A DNA stretch of 64,000 nucleotides from Arion vulgaris. Lineage: Eukaryota; Mollusca; Gastropoda; Stylommatophora; Arionidae. Location of the stretch: contig CM036762.1 in the NCBI GenBank assembly GCA_020796225.1, positions 50,322,407-50,386,406 on the forward strand, read 5' to 3'. The notes beneath the pieces are model-generated. The model was given only the letters and a program-made list of their open reading frames with translations, had not been told where the DNA came from and made no database searches. The translations under genes were made by a program, and so were the position numbers. Each line of letters begins with the position of its first letter. The first letter of the stretch is position 1. Of this stretch, positions 33,600-44,937 are shown piece after piece.

Positions 33600-33838
33600 T
33601 GTTGTTGAGAATCACAAGGTAAGAAAAGAATAGTAAAACTGCGACATACAAAACATGTATATTGTAGGGACCTAGGGAAGCTACCCTAGTAAATAAAACG
33701 CATCGCAGAAATCGGATGTGCTGGCCTACTTGTAGGCGTATAACTGGCATAATGTACAAAGGCTCAGATGACATACAAATCACAAAGAGTGGTTAACAAG
33801 TAGCTGTGATTTGAAACGTTCGAGAAGAAGGAAGAAGA
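33600..33838 (+). mobile_element. SINE-B with an internal deletion
   Basis: The landmarks AACTGCGACATACAAAACAT, GAAGCTACCCTAGTAAATAA, GGCCTACTTGTAGGCGTATA and CACAAAGAGTGGTTAACAAG are present. The GTCGTAAGAGGCGACT core is deleted. Confidence 0.82.
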
Positions 33839-33885
33839 ATATACATAGAAATGTAAAACTAAATGTTTATTGTTTCTATCCGTTT

Positions 33886-34011
33886 TCTTCTTCTTCTTCT
33901 TCTTCTTCTTTGCGTTCGTTCGTTCTACACCAATTTTAATCACTCTTTGTGATATGTTTGATCTTTGCCAAGAACTGTATACGTTGCACATTGGTTTGGC
34001 AGGCCCCTAAA
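33886..34011 (-). mobile_element. SINE-A tail half
   Basis: Minus-strand SINE-A from the (GAA)n tail to the start of the hairpin (AGGGGCCTGCCAAACC). The head half is missing. Confidence 0.8.
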
Positions 34012-34552
34012 GATTTTTCGTTTGCATTTTTTTTCTTAGTCGCTTTCGAACTCAGGACAGTTATTTTCATCTCTGAAACTGGACTTTCTATCCGTTATTG
34101 CAATTTGTTAAAGTCATTCAGGAGATATAAATTTTTTGTTAATCTCATGTACTCTATTAGTATTCCTCGCATACAGTTGTCATTATTTCTCCGCTTTTCT
34201 GGGACTCATCGTTATTTGAACACCAGTCAAGTATTCGCGATATCACAGGTACTAAGATATTCGTTTAGACAGCACGATTGCCAAACCCCTATCTTAACAC
34301 GACGTGGTCTTTACAACGGAATGCTTCTACCGTTATAATTTGTTTGACTCGAAATTTTTGTTAACCAACATTTTCTAAATTATCGTCATTAATTATAACT
34401 CGTCGTTTGGCACGTTTTGACATTATATTTGTTCAATTTGTTATACTTCTGCCAAAATTGTAGGTTGTTATCAAGAACTGAGTGTTGAACTCCACTCAGT
34501 CAACTCTAAATGTTCACGTTATTTGTGTTTTATCTTGTTTATCAAACCAGAT
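34012..34552. other. Unassigned DNA
   Basis: An open frame of about 129 codons covers part of this stretch, but its content is not recognisable and it starts inside a SINE. I do not call a gene. Confidence 0.35.
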
Positions 34553-34735
34553 ATTAGAGGTAAGGGGAGATACAGGAACACCTGGAGGTGGAAGCTGGAA
34601 ACGAAATGCAAGAAATTGGAGAGAGTGGTGAATCTGGTAAAGATGGTCTTGGATAGAGGAATTGGAAAAATGTTGGTTGCGGACCGTATGTCCTCTCCAG
34701 GGGTGAAGGGTGAAGTAAGTATACATCAAGTGTGA
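34553..34735 (+). mobile_element. LINE C-terminal tail fragment (RGRP-type)
   Basis: The plus strand reads RGKGRYRNTWRWKLETKCKK then LERVV, a variant of the RGRPKNTWRR..E tail motif. About 50 codons stay in frame. Confidence 0.6.
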
Positions 34736-34754
34736 AATTCTTGTGTAGTTAAAG

Positions 34755-35072
34755 TAACAGAAATGTGTGTGCAAATGTAATTATGTAAGTGCATTGCACT
34801 TTTACAATCAGAAATGTGTGTGCAAATGTAATTATGTAAGTGCATTGCACTTTTACAATCAGAAATGTGTGTGCAAATGTAATTATGTAAGTGTCAAAAT
34901 TGCAACTTTTATTCACTTCTAGAAATGTGTGTGCAAATGTATTTATGTAAGTGCATTGCACTTTTACAATCAGAAATGTGTGTGCAAATGTAATTATGTA
35001 AGTGCATTGCACTTTTACAATCAGAAATGTGTGTGCAAATGTAATTATGTAAGTGCATTGCACTTTTACAAT
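34755..35072. repeat. 51-bp minisatellite, 6 units
   Basis: The unit is CAGAAATGTGTGTGCAAATG, TAATTATGTAAGTGCATTGC, ACTTTTACAAT, with an internal palindrome AGTGCATTGCACT. One central unit (about 34870-34920) has a different second half, so flanking copies are more alike than the middle. Confidence 0.92.
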
Positions 35073-35099
35073 AACTAAAATTAAGATAAATGTATATGT

Positions 35100-35660
35100 A
35101 ATTTTGCAGAGGTCCAGATAAGGATGTTTTATCTGTTACTATATGACAGTAGATGGTACCATCTGCAACTGTTAAACTAACTGCCTTGTTGAAGGGGCTC
35201 AGGGAGAACTATAGGCAAGGGGAGTAAACCCAGATAGAAAATCCCTACTGCCTTGTGGGTCAGCACGGTTGTACAGAAGGCTAGAGGAGTAAACCTTGAC
35301 CACAAATCCGGAGGGAGGGACCCTAAGGCAGTTGATGGTTAAGTATGTATTTCATTCCATCTTCTGGCATCCCCTGCAAACATTGCTTGATTCCAAACGC
35401 ATAGGCTTTGTCTATCCTTTGGATGAAACAGTAGGGTAGAGAGGGGGTTTGTGCAAAAGGGGCAAGGCACTTTCCCCACATCAGTTGCTCAGGCTAGGCA
35501 TAAATGGAAAGAACACTATATCCTTGCTTTCGGCTCGCACACAACACGGAAAGCAACAGTCATGAGAGACTTAGGGATGAGCTGAAGGGCAAGAGAGACA
35601 AGCTCAAACTCAGAAGTTGTCACAGTAAAACGCTTGCCAGTTGACCGTCTGTAAAGACGA
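35100..35660 (+). repeat. Family O interspersed repeat, copy 1
   Basis: GATGTTTTATCTG, ATGACAGTAGA.GGTACCATCTGC, ATTCCAAACGCATAGG-type and GGATGAAACAGTAGGGTAGA segments match the reverse complement of 57890-58480 in the same order. Class unknown. Confidence 0.6.
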
Positions 35661-35678
35661 AAAATATCATATATGTAT

Positions 35679-35839
35679 TGGATGAAATCGGATGCACGTG
35701 TCCTAAACGTCTAGAAGTCTATGCGTTTAGGGGCCTACAAACCAATGTGCAATGTATACACGTTCTTGGCAAAGATCAAACATATCACAAAGAGTGATTA
35801 AAATTGGTCGTAAAGAACGAACGCAAAGAAGAAGAAGAT
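35679..35839 (+). mobile_element. SINE-A tail half
   Basis: Starts at GATGAAATCGGATGCACGTG, includes the CCTAAACG/CGTTTAGG hairpin, and ends in GAAGAAGAAG. Confidence 0.82.
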
Positions 35840-36111
35840 CATATATGTACAACGCAAACCAAAGGCAACTAAAATGACAGAAATATGATAAGATTGTAAA
35901 AGAGTCCTGCACACAAAGAAACCTTATCAAAAGATTCAGAAAATCAATTTTCTTCGGACAGATAATGCGAAGAGAATGCTTGGAACATTTGATGACAACT
36001 GGTAAAATACAGGGAAGAAGAGATCGTGAAAGACAGATGTAGAAGATGTTGGATGGTCTGACGTCATGGCTCGACAAAATATCAACGTCAGAACTAATTA
36101 ACTGCACTAGG

Positions 36112-36120
<9 letters not shown>
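35840..36120 (+). mobile_element. LINE-W tail fragment
   Basis: The plus strand reads SCTQRNLIKRFRKSIFFGQI, MRRECLEHLMTTGKIQGRRD and a KMLDGLTSWLDKISTSELIN stretch, with one stop. It aligns with 41560-41915. A (GA)n run replaces the end at 36113-36150. Confidence 0.78.
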
Positions 36121-36150
<30 letters not shown>

Positions 36151-36151
<1 letters not shown>

Positions 36152-36929
36152 GGGGCGAGATATTATCGCCTATTCTTGTAGACGTAACACCTGATTGAAT
36201 TATACCAACAGATCTGATCTCGGCCTTTCAAATCCGCCCCAGTCTTTAATCTTATTGTTTATAATGTGATAACATTAACAGACAATCGGTATTGTTCACG
36301 ATCAGTTTGTGTTACTCGTCTGTTTATCTCATATTGTGTTTGTCTCATATAGCGCGAAGTAAACAATACGTCGATAGAATAGTAAATGGTGGAGAACTTA
36401 GGACAACTAATTTCTTGTACCACGCAGTGATTGTTACAGTAACTTAGTGTTCTTATCACAGGTCGTGAAGTTGTCATCATCTTAAGCACAGTTAAACAAA
36501 ATCAAGTGCAATAAAGAGAACTAAAGCTATTAAAAGATGGAAGTGCGTCACAAGATTGCCAGATATAGTCTACTTAACGTGTCCAAGTAAGTGCACGAGT
36601 TCGCATATTTGCTATCACGTGTTGCTAGGCATGAACAATGTGGGGATCTTTACCCCTCCCTTTCAAAGTGGTCAGACGTCAATCCAACAAACTCTTCAAA
36701 CATCTCAAGTGTACGGACATTAAGCCAACATGCGATATATGTTTATTAAAAGCTTGTTCCGGGATTCAAAATATTTTATGAGAAAGAAAAGAACGCCCTA
36801 TTGTGATCACGTGTTAGATCTCAGAGAAGTATACATTGCTTCTGAAATATCTATCTGTCTGTGTATGTCTGTCTGTCTGTAGGTCTGTACCTCGGTAGGT
36901 ATGTCTGTTTGTAGGTCCGTCCGCCCGTT
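36151..36929. other. Unassigned DNA
   Basis: No recognisable gene or repeat before the TATC microsatellite. Short GTCTGTCTGT-like runs begin near 36855. Confidence 0.4.
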
Positions 36930-37132
36930 CGTCTATCTATCTATCTATCCATCTATCCATCCTATCCATCTATCCTATCTATCTATCTCATCTATCTATC
37001 TCATCTCATCCTATCTATCTATCTATCTATCCATCTATCTCATCTATCTATCATCTATCTCATCTATCTATCTATCATCTATCTATCTCATCTATCTATC
37101 ATCCATCATCTATCTATCCTATCCTATCTATC

Positions 37133-37172
<40 letters not shown>

Positions 37173-37236
37173 CATCTATCTATCTATCTATCTATCTATC
37201 ATCATCATCTCTATCATCTCATCATCATCCATCATC

Positions 37237-37287
<51 letters not shown>

Positions 37288-37309
37288 ATCATCTATCCAT
37301 CATCTATCC

Positions 37310-37348
<39 letters not shown>

Positions 37349-37352
37349 CATC

Positions 37353-37411
<59 letters not shown>

Positions 37412-37742
37412 CTATCTATCTATCTATCTATCTATCATCATCTATCATCTATCTTCATCTATCTATCTTCATCATCTATCTATCTATCTTCATCTATCAT
37501 CATCTATCTATCTCATCCATCTATCATCATCTATCATCCATCTATCTATCTCTATCACATCTATCTCATCATCTATCTACATCATCTATCTCATCATCAT
37601 CCTATCATCATCTCATCTATCTATCTATCTCATCCTATCATCATCATCATCTCATCCATCCATCCATCCTTCCATCTCATCATCCATCATCTATCTCTAT
37701 CTATCATTCGAATCTGTCTTCTGTATTCTACTATCTATCTAT
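36930..37742. repeat. (TATC)n microsatellite, long and interrupted
   Basis: About 800 bp of TATC/CATC units keep a frame open for nearly 400 codons with a Tyr/Leu/Ser/Ile-only translation, which is an artefact. It resumes at 37903-38010 after a MITE-h. A reversed GATA tract occurs at 43388-43612. Confidence 0.95.
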
Positions 37743-37902
37743 CAGTGGCGGCTCGTGGTCATTTTTCTTGGGCCAGACACAAAATTTCGGAAAAATCATG
37801 GTTTTTGGAGTATTTACTATTATTTGTCTATTCCGGAAGTTATTCCCCCTTTCGGTTTTTGGTGGGGCCGGACTCCACTGGCACTTAATGACGAGCCGCC
37901 CT
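37743..37902 (-). mobile_element. MITE-h inside the TATC microsatellite
   Basis: Starts CAGTGGCGGCTCGTGGTC and ends ACGAGCCGCC with the last few bases lost or replaced by TATC repeat. The host array flanks both sides, so the target duplication cannot be read. Confidence 0.8.
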
Positions 37903-38014
37903 CTCTATCTATCTATCTATCCGTCCATCCGTCTGTCTGTTGTCGTCCGTCCGCCTGTCTGTCTCTGCCTGTCTGTCTATCTGTATATCTATCTGTCGGT
38001 AGGTCCATCTATCC

Positions 38015-38075
38015 TCATAGAATTGTTGCCGGAGTTACAGAGCTCGTGCTTTGGGCAATACTCTCTACGGTTGGG
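38015..38075 (+). mobile_element. SINE-F fragment
   Basis: TTGTTGCCGGAGTTACAGAG and GTGCTTTGGGCAATACTCTC match the middle of SINE-F. Confidence 0.6.
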
Positions 38076-38194
38076 GTACCATCCATTATCTTAAACCCTT
38101 TAGATCATAATATGTTTTAATAATGTTTATTTATGTTTCTGTGTTGAGCTCTAAGATTCTAACATTAAATCATACACTCTATCCGAAAAAAATC

Positions 38195-38265
38195 TTCGAG
38201 TTTGGATTTGAACCAATGGTCTTCAGGACGCAAGACACAAGACGTAACCACTTCTCCACCGAAAA
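38195..38265 (-). other. tRNA-like remnant
   Basis: The reverse strand carries a box-B-like GGTTCAAATCC and a box-A-like GGAGAAGTGGTTACG. It is probably a decayed SINE head. Confidence 0.4.
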
Positions 38266-38499
38266 TTTGTTCAGTACTGGCAACAACCGGATTTCAAAGA
38301 TTTAAACAAACAGATCCAAATAAACAGGGATAGATGGCCGCGGTAAAAATGCAACAAACGATAAATATGGAAAATATAAATGTTTCAGTTTATATAAGTA
38401 GGAGGCAGATCGTAGATAAGATTTGTTTAAATAGCGGCGTTTCGGTGTATAGGTATTAATCAGCGTACAAATAAATAATGTGGGTATGTTCTGCTGCTT

Positions 38500-38765
38500 C
38501 ATTTTGTCTAACTACCACACGATGTGAGTTTTTTGGATCTCTGTTGCTAAGTTTTAGCTTTGAGTTTCGAAGATCGTGGGTTCGAATCTTGACCACGCCG
38601 TTCTGTTCACGAGTGCATTTTTTTCCAGATACCCTAGGATTATTGACAGAGCTACGGAGTTCCTGCTTTGTGAATGACTCTCGACAGGTGGCGTGCCATT
38701 TCTGCGGAGAGGTACAGCGCCATTTAGGGTAAAACCAGATGCAATGAAGTCAATACGTCAGCTTT
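38500..38765 (+). mobile_element. SINE-F
   Basis: tRNA-like head with AGATCGTGGGTTCGAATCTT (box B), then CCAGATACCCTAGGATTATT, GAGCTACGGAGTTCCTGCTT, GGCGTGCCATTTCTGCGGAG and GGTAAAACCAGATGCAATGA. The 69-bp motif is present once. Confidence 0.85.
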
Positions 38766-38869
38766 ATATTTATTTGTTAGTGTTTGGTTTCACGCATATC
38801 GTAGACATTAGAAGACTTTCGTAAGTATTTATTTGTTAGTGTTTAGTTTAAGTATATCGTAGACATTAG

Positions 38870-39072
38870 ATATAGAAGATAACAAGAAGGGTCCTTGCCT
38901 GGAACCCTGGACAGCGAAAGAAGGGGAGGCCGAGAAAAACATGGAGACGAGATTTGGAGGCGGAGATCAACAATATAAAGAAGAGCTGGAGGGAGCTGCA
39001 GGAGATAGCTAGAGATAGGAAGACTTGGCATGAGTTGGTTGAGGGCCTATGCCCCAACCGGGTAAAAGGCAA
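38870..39072 (+). mobile_element. LINE C-terminal tail fragment (RGRP-type)
   Basis: The plus strand reads LAWNPGQRKKGRPRKTWRRD, LEAEINNIKKSWRELQEIAR and DRKTWHELVEGLCPNRVKGK with no stop, one of the best preserved tails here. It ends in a (TA)n run at 39079-39152. Confidence 0.8.
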
Positions 39073-39076
39073 AGAG

Positions 39077-39155
<79 letters not shown>

Positions 39156-39299
39156 GATGTTCGTAAGTATTTATTTTTAGAAATAAGCGGAAAACAGGTT
39201 TCAGCAGTCTGCAAAATAGATCAAATGAATAGTCTGATAGCTATATATAACATAAGAGAACAACATTGCTGTACTTGATTAAGTAGGTGTGACGTCATA

Positions 39300-39890
39300 C
39301 GGTGAATAATAATAACCGTCCATAGCAAGCGATGATGACCTTCTTCTTCTTCTTTGCGTTCGTTCTTTACGACCAATTTTAATCACTCTTTGTGATATGT
39401 TTGATCTTTGCCAAGAACGTGTATACGTTGCACATTGGTTTGTAGGCCCCTAAACGCATAGACTTCTACACGTTTAGGACATGTGCATCCGATTTCAGCC
39501 AAACCTCCTTAGTCGCCTCTTACGACATGCATGGCAGGTAACAGTGGTTCTATTCTTTACACCCAAATTTGGGCCCCGGTAACCACTCGGGCGCGATGAT
39601 GATAACAGTCTCAGACGTATACTGCTGCACCTGTAGATCTGCAGGTGACTGTAGAGTCAAATCCTAGAACACAATCCCTACCACAGGTGGGGCATACATG
39701 ATCACGGTTAGACATGTGGATGTTGCGGGTTCTGTCTTTTCGCACAGCTCGTTATCTCTGTGTCTCAGCAACATGACGATTCTCAGATATACGAGTTCCT
39801 CTTGTGTTGTTACAGCGCCACATTTGATTATCTTGCACAAAGGATTCCCAGGACGTGGTGACTATTTCCAAGTATTTCGACATACCGTGA
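39300..39890 (-). mobile_element. LINE-D 3' portion, split by SINE-A
   Basis: 39300-39338 plus 39593-39890 are collinear with the LINE-D copy at 30900-31200: ATAGCAAGCGATGATGA, AGACGTATACTGCTGCACCT, ACCACAGGTGGGGCATACAT and TTACAGCGCCACATTTG on the plus strand. Confidence 0.8.
39339..39592 (-). mobile_element. SINE-A inserted in LINE-D
   Basis: Full length, from the GAA tail (39339) to CCCGAGTGGTTACCGGGGCC. GCGATGATGA at 39329-39338 and 39593-39602 is a 10-bp target duplication. The uninterrupted LINE-D at 30930 has the motif once. Confidence 0.9.
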
Positions 39891-39937
39891 ATAAACAGTA
39901 AACAACAAACAGGACATACAATGAAATGTAAAGTTGG

Positions 39938-40106
39938 CAGTGGCGGCTCGTGATCCTTTTTGTTGGTGGGGCCAGACTCAAATTTTCAGGGAAAATCATG
40001 GTTTTGAGTTAGGTTATATTTTAATTTATTAACTAATAAATACACGTTACATATTATTTTTGGTGGGGCCGGGCCCCCACTGGCCCTTAATGACGAGCCG
40101 CCCCTG
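39938..40106 (-). mobile_element. MITE-h, copy 3
   Basis: CAGTGGCGGCTCGTGATC at one end and GACGAGCCGCCCCTG at the other. Flanks AAAGTTGG and ACAGTAGG match at 6 of 8 positions. Confidence 0.82.
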
Positions 40107-40199
40107 ACAGTAGGTATCACTGATACGAATATCACAAGAGAAATCCGTGTCTGGTTTTATTTAAAATAACGGTCACGATGAAGTCACTGCTTATATATG

Positions 40200-41525
40200 G
40201 CAGCGTATCATGGACAATGGAGGAGATTGAGCGAGTTAACCAGGATAGAGCGGTATGGATAAATTATTTGCAGGCCCTATGTAACGTATAACGGTACGAG
40301 AGGAATTATTATTATTATTATCATGGACACTGGAGGAGATTGAGCGAGTTAACCAGGATAGAGCGGTATGGAGAAATTATTTGCAGGCCCTATGTAACGT
40401 ATAACGGTACGAGAGGATTATTATTATTATTATCATGGACAATGGAGGAGATTGAGCTAGTTAACCAGGATAGAGCGGTATGGAGAAATTATTTGCAGGC
40501 CCTATATAACGGTACGAGGAGAATTATTATTATTATTATCATGGACACTGGAGGAGATTGAGCGAGTTGCCCAGGATAGAGCGGTATGGAGAAATTATTT
40601 GCAGGCCCTATATAACGGTACGAGGAGAATTATTATTATTATCATGGACACTGGAGGAGATTGAGCGAGTTGCTCAGGATAGAGCGGTATGGAGAAATTA
40701 TTTGCAGGCCCTATGTAACGTATAACGGTACGAGAGGAATTATTATTATTATCATGGACACTGGAGGAGATTGAGCGAGTTAACCAGGATAGAGCGGTAT
40801 GGGGAAATTATTTGCAGGCCCTATGTAACGTATAACGGTACGAGAGGAATTATTTTATTATTATTATCATGGACACTGGAGGAGATTGAGCGAGTTAACC
40901 AGGATAGAGCGGTATGGGGAAATTATTTGCAGGCCCTATGTAACGTATAACGGTACGAGAGGAATTATTATTATTATCATGGACACTGGAGGAGATTGAG
41001 CGAGTTGCCCAGGATAGAGCGGTATGGAGAAATTATTTGCAGGCCCTATGTAACGTAAAACGGTACGAGAGGAATTATTATTATTATCATGGACACTGGA
41101 GGAGATTGAGCGAGTTGCCCAGGATAGAGCGGTATGGGAAATTACTTGCAGGCCCTATGTAACGTATAACGGTACGAGAGAATTATTATTATTATCATGG
41201 ACACTGGAGGAGATTGAGCGAGTTAACCAGGATAGAGCGGTATGGATAAATTATTTGCAGGCCCTATATAACGGTACGAGGAGAATTATTATTATTATCA
41301 TGGACACTGGAGGAGATTGAGCGAGTTGCTCAGGATAGAGCGGTATGGAGAAATTATTTGCAGGCCCTATGTAACGTATAACGGTACGAGAGGATATTAT
41401 TATTATCATGGACAATGGAGGAGACTGAGCGAGTTGCCCAGGATAGAGCGGTATGGAGAAATTATTTGCAGGCCCTATGTAACGTATAACGGTACGAGGA
41501 GAATTATTATTATTATCATGGACAA
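40200..41525 (+). repeat. Array of LINE-T 3' ends, about 12-13 units of 100-110 bp
   Basis: Each unit holds GAGGAGATTGAGCGAGTT, CAGGATAGAGCGGTATGG, TTTGCAGGCCCTATGTAACG, TATAACGGTACGAGAGG and an (ATT)n run of variable length: the last 30 codons of LINE-T plus its 3' tail. Units differ by GTTAACCAG versus GTTGCCCAG and by presence of a TGTAACG segment. Length variation sits mostly in the ATT run. Confidence 0.95.
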
Positions 41526-41559
41526 TGAACAAGCAATCAATAAGATAATTATTTAAGCC

Positions 41560-41915
41560 ACAGAGATGTAGTTTTATAGAAGAATGTTGACAATTCCATG
41601 GACAGCGAAGAAAACAAAGGATGAGGTTTTAAATCAAGCCTGCACACAAAGAAATCAAGAAGATTAAGAATCAGGCAATCGTGGTTCTTCTAGCTTATAA
41701 TGCGAAGACGGGGGGGTTTTGAATATTTGGTGACTACAGGTAAAATTCAGGGAAGAAGAGATAATGGAAGATTGAGGGAGAAGATGTTGGATGGTCTGAC
41801 ATCGTGGTTCGACAAAATATCGACGTCAGAACTGATTAACTTCACCAAGAGAGATAGTTGTGGAGAGACATGATCGCCTACACCGGCAGGCATTTGATTG
41901 ATTGATGAACAAAAG
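41560..41915 (+). mobile_element. LINE-W tail fragment
   Basis: The plus strand reads FYRRMLTIPWTAKKTKDEVL, a degraded QACTQRNQ region, TTGKIQGRRDNGRLREKMLD and GLTSWFDKISTSELINFTKR. It is the longer of the two LINE-W copies, with frame breaks near 41680. Confidence 0.8.
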
Positions 41916-41974
41916 TCTAGGAGATATGTGGTTGTATACATTGACTTCAGCATTGCAAGAGGCGCACTGTTTTA

Positions 41975-42145
41975 GAACCCGCATGGAAAGAGGAGATGGG
42001 GAAGGCCTAAAAATATCTAGAGAAGAGCGCTGGAGATTGATAGTGAAAGGATAGCCAAGGCATAGACAGAATTGGAAGGGATGGCAAGAGAGAGGAAGGG
42101 ATGGAAGAAGTTTGTTGAAGACCTGTGCTCCGTTGGGAGCTGAAA
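41975..42145 (+). mobile_element. Degraded LINE tail (RGRP-type)
   Basis: Fragments KRRWGRPKN, RRALEIDSERIAKA, ELEGMARERKGWKKFVEDLC appear in order with stops between them. Confidence 0.6.
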
Positions 42146-42339
42146 TCTGAAGATACGATAATGTGTCTACAATGTGTGTCCTGCGCCTGGCTCTGTATCC
42201 AACAGCTTTATGGTCAGCTAGTCTTTATGAGAAAGGGTCAGTGAAAAGTTAGTAGCCTGCGAATGACCAATATAACACACAATACAAACCACCTCAAAGT
42301 GGTGTAGACAAGGTAACTAACGGTTCACTGACTGCCAGA

Positions 42340-42760
42340 GGCTGACTCACCTAGGATGAAGGACTCGCCTAGGATGAAGGACTCCCTAGATGAAGGAGTC
42401 GCCTAGATGAAGGACTACCTAGGATGAAGACTCACCAGATGAAGACGCCTATGAAGGAGTCGCCTAGATGAAGGACTCGCCTAGGATGAAGGTCGCCTAG
42501 ATGAAGGATCATAGAATGAAACTCACCTAGATGAAGAGTCACAGATGGATACGAGAGGACCACGATGAAGGGCGCGATGGGAGATGGACACAGATAAGCG
42601 CCGGATGAGGGATGACGCCGGAGGTCGCGAGAAGGATCGTAGGACTCACTAGATGAAGAGTCACCTAGAGAAGGACTCACCAGATGAAGAGCGCTGATGA
42701 AGGATCACAGATAAGGACTCACTAGAGAGGAGTCACAGATAAGCTACGATGAAAGCCGTC
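42340..42760. repeat. 18-bp minisatellite, heavily indel-degraded
   Basis: The first units read GACTCGCCTAGGATGAAG. From about 42420 most units lack 1-6 bases at scattered positions while fragments of the motif keep order. This looks like loss of bases rather than substitution decay. Confidence 0.75.
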
Positions 42761-42814
42761 AATGTTATCCTAAATAGAGACGAAAACGAGAACCATTTCT
42801 GCGTCTGCATTCCG

Positions 42815-43060
42815 TGTGTTGCCGGGCCCTCAAAGAGAGCAAAGAATAGTAACACTGCAACCTACAAGGCATGTCGTAAGAGGCGACTAAGTAGAGGCCT
42901 AGGAAGCTACCCTAGTAAATAAAAAGCATCGCAAAAATCGATGTGCTGACGTAATTATAAGCGCATAACTAGACAACGCGATCGCTCTTAGGCTCAGATC
43001 ACAAATCACAAAGAGTGGTTTAACAAGTGATCGATATGGAACGTACAAAGAAGTATGCGC
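42815..43060 (+). mobile_element. SINE-B
   Basis: GTTGCCGGGCCCTCAAAGAG, GCATGTCGTAAGAGGCGACT, CTACCCTAGTAAATAAAAAG and CACAAAGAGTGGTTTAACAA in order. The hairpin region is diverged and short bases are missing near it. Confidence 0.85.
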
Positions 43061-43154
43061 CTGACACAAGGAACTTATCCTCTAAAACACAAATCAACCA
43101 GACAGATTGGTTTAACGAGTCTATGTGTAGCACGAACGAAGAAGTATACGCTAA

Positions 43155-43232
43155 TTGGAGAGCGGTTGTATCATAGTGGTTAGAGCACTTATATGTACTT
43201 TCTAGACTGATCGTCCCGATTCGAAATCCCTA
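43155..43232 (+). other. tRNA-like sequence
   Basis: TCATAGTGGTTAGAGCACTT resembles a D arm and box A. CGATTCGAAATCCC resembles box B with one extra base. Acceptor pairing is poor, so I treat it as a SINE head or pseudogene. Confidence 0.45.
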
Positions 43233-43254
43233 TTTGACGATAGATTCATGAGAG

Positions 43255-43372
43255 AGGAGTGTGTTTAACCAGCGAGTACATGAACCATCAGTACGCATGC
43301 CCTTCGACATTTGTTGGGGGAGACTGAGCACCTGTGACGTCAGTTCTGTAACCAACAACAAACTAGACAAAA
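43255..43372 (+). mobile_element. LINE-R 3' end fragment
   Basis: GTGTGTTTAACCAGCGAGTA, GAACCATCAGTACGCATGCC and GGGGGAGACTGAGCACCTGT match 57745-57825, followed by the CCAACAAC-type end. About 120 bp remain. Confidence 0.72.
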
Positions 43373-43387
43373 AGTCAGGCAAACAGA

Positions 43388-43612
43388 CAGATATATATAT
43401 ATATATGATGTAGACAGATATATAGATACAGATAGATAAATATAGATAGACAGATAAATATAGATTGATAGATGTGTAGATAGATAAGACTGATAGATAG
43501 GAAGGACTGATAGATAGATAAATAAGACTGATAGATAAATAGATTAGATAGATAGGACTGATAGATAGATTAGATAATAGATAAATGGATTGATAGACAG
43601 ACAAACAGATAT
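43388..43612. repeat. (GATA)n microsatellite, interrupted
   Basis: GATAGATA-type units with CAGA and TAAA interruptions, reverse strand of the TATC tract at 37 kb. Confidence 0.9.
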
Positions 43613-44004
43613 AGTAATACGACTATTTGAATACAACAAAACAAATCAGCAATCTTCATTTCTGGAAACAAATTCGTGTTTTATAAACAACAAATAAATG
43701 AAAGTTCGTGGCAGGATTATAAAAAAACACAAAAAACATAAGGTGAAAGACAGCAAAAAATAGCATATGTACATTATCTACAGTACATCACCATTGCTAA
43801 GTTATATACTACACTATATATAATATCTTATCTCATTTCCTTTGTTGACAATATATATATATATGTTGTGGATCAACTATGTTCAGGAAAATTTAACAAT
43901 ACTATACGAAAATATGTGTTTTACAAACAAAGACATGGTTAGGGTAGTCTTCATTTTATGACTATGAAAATGAAATCGGGCATATCGTTCTTAAAGGACG
44001 TAGC
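43613..44004. other. Unassigned AT-rich DNA
   Basis: No feature beyond a short TA run at about 43850-43865. Confidence 0.4.
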
Positions 44005-44216
44005 CATCAGCAACAATAAACGAGCCGTCGATTTTTCTAGGCACCACTTCAGTACGCTCAGTAGTTTGCCATTGCTTTCTGAACGGTGAGGACTATTTTT
44101 ACAGTTCGTAAAATCAAGGGAACTAATTTGCTTCCAAACTAGCCGCTCGAGAGTTTGAACCAGGTACCTTGGGTTGTGATCGAGCTCACTACCGCTTAAG
44201 CTACAGACGCTCACAG
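44005..44216 (-). mobile_element. SINE-M, copy 2
   Basis: Collinear with 9600-9813 on the same strand: GCTTAAGCGGTAGTGAGCTC and GGTTCAAACTC in the head, and CAATGGCAAACTACTGA in the body (minus strand). Confidence 0.75.
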
Positions 44217-44534
44217 ATGTCATAATGGTGGATCATAAACTCTCTGGGTCTCGACCTTTAATGTTGGTAAGATCAAGTTCCTAGTCCTATTAGACGGACG
44301 ATAAAATGTTGATCCTGTGTTCACCTTGAGTACGTAAAAGAACTATTGGTAGTGCCAAATAGATTAGAGTAGTGCACAATCGATAAGTGGAGTTTGAAAA
44401 GCCGTTGCCCAGAATGAAATTATTAATTAAAATGCCTACAAATTGTCAACATCTTTGTCATGACATCAGGAATGCTACGGAGTTCGTGAATGGTCTCTGA
44501 GATCGACATGGGTAAGAAATAGATCAGAAAATAC

Positions 44535-44937
44535 ATGATCAGTCACCGGAGTACATCATGATCAGTCACCGGAGTGCATTAATGATCAGTCACCGGAGTA
44601 CATTATGATCAGTCACCGGAGTACATCATGATCAGTCACCGGAGTGCATTAATGATCAGTCACCGGAGTGCATCATGATCAGTCACCGGAGTGCATTAAT
44701 GATCAGTCACCGGAGTGCATCATGATCAGTCACCGGAGTGCATTAATGAGCAGTCACCGGAGTGCATCATGATCAGTCACCGGAGTGCATTAATGATCAG
44801 TCACCGGAGTGCATTAATGATCAGTCACCGGAGTGCATCATGATCAGTCACCGGAGTGCATCATGATCAGTCACCGGAGTGCATTAATGATCAGTCACCG
44901 GAGTGCATCATGATCAGTCACCGGAGTGCATTAATGA
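44535..44937. repeat. Alternating 23/24-bp minisatellite
   Basis: Units of GATCAGTCACCGGAGTGCAT end either CAT (23 bp) or TAAT (24 bp) and largely alternate, giving a 47-bp dimer. The first few units have GTACAT instead of GTGCAT. About 17 units. Confidence 0.93.

Noticed and set aside
33949..34338. 129-residue plus-strand frame
   Set aside because: It starts inside a SINE-A fragment, has no recognisable domain and no splice signals that stand out.
36901..38094. 397-residue frame of Tyr/Leu/Ser/Ile
   Set aside because: It is a translation of the TATC microsatellite and passes through a MITE-h.
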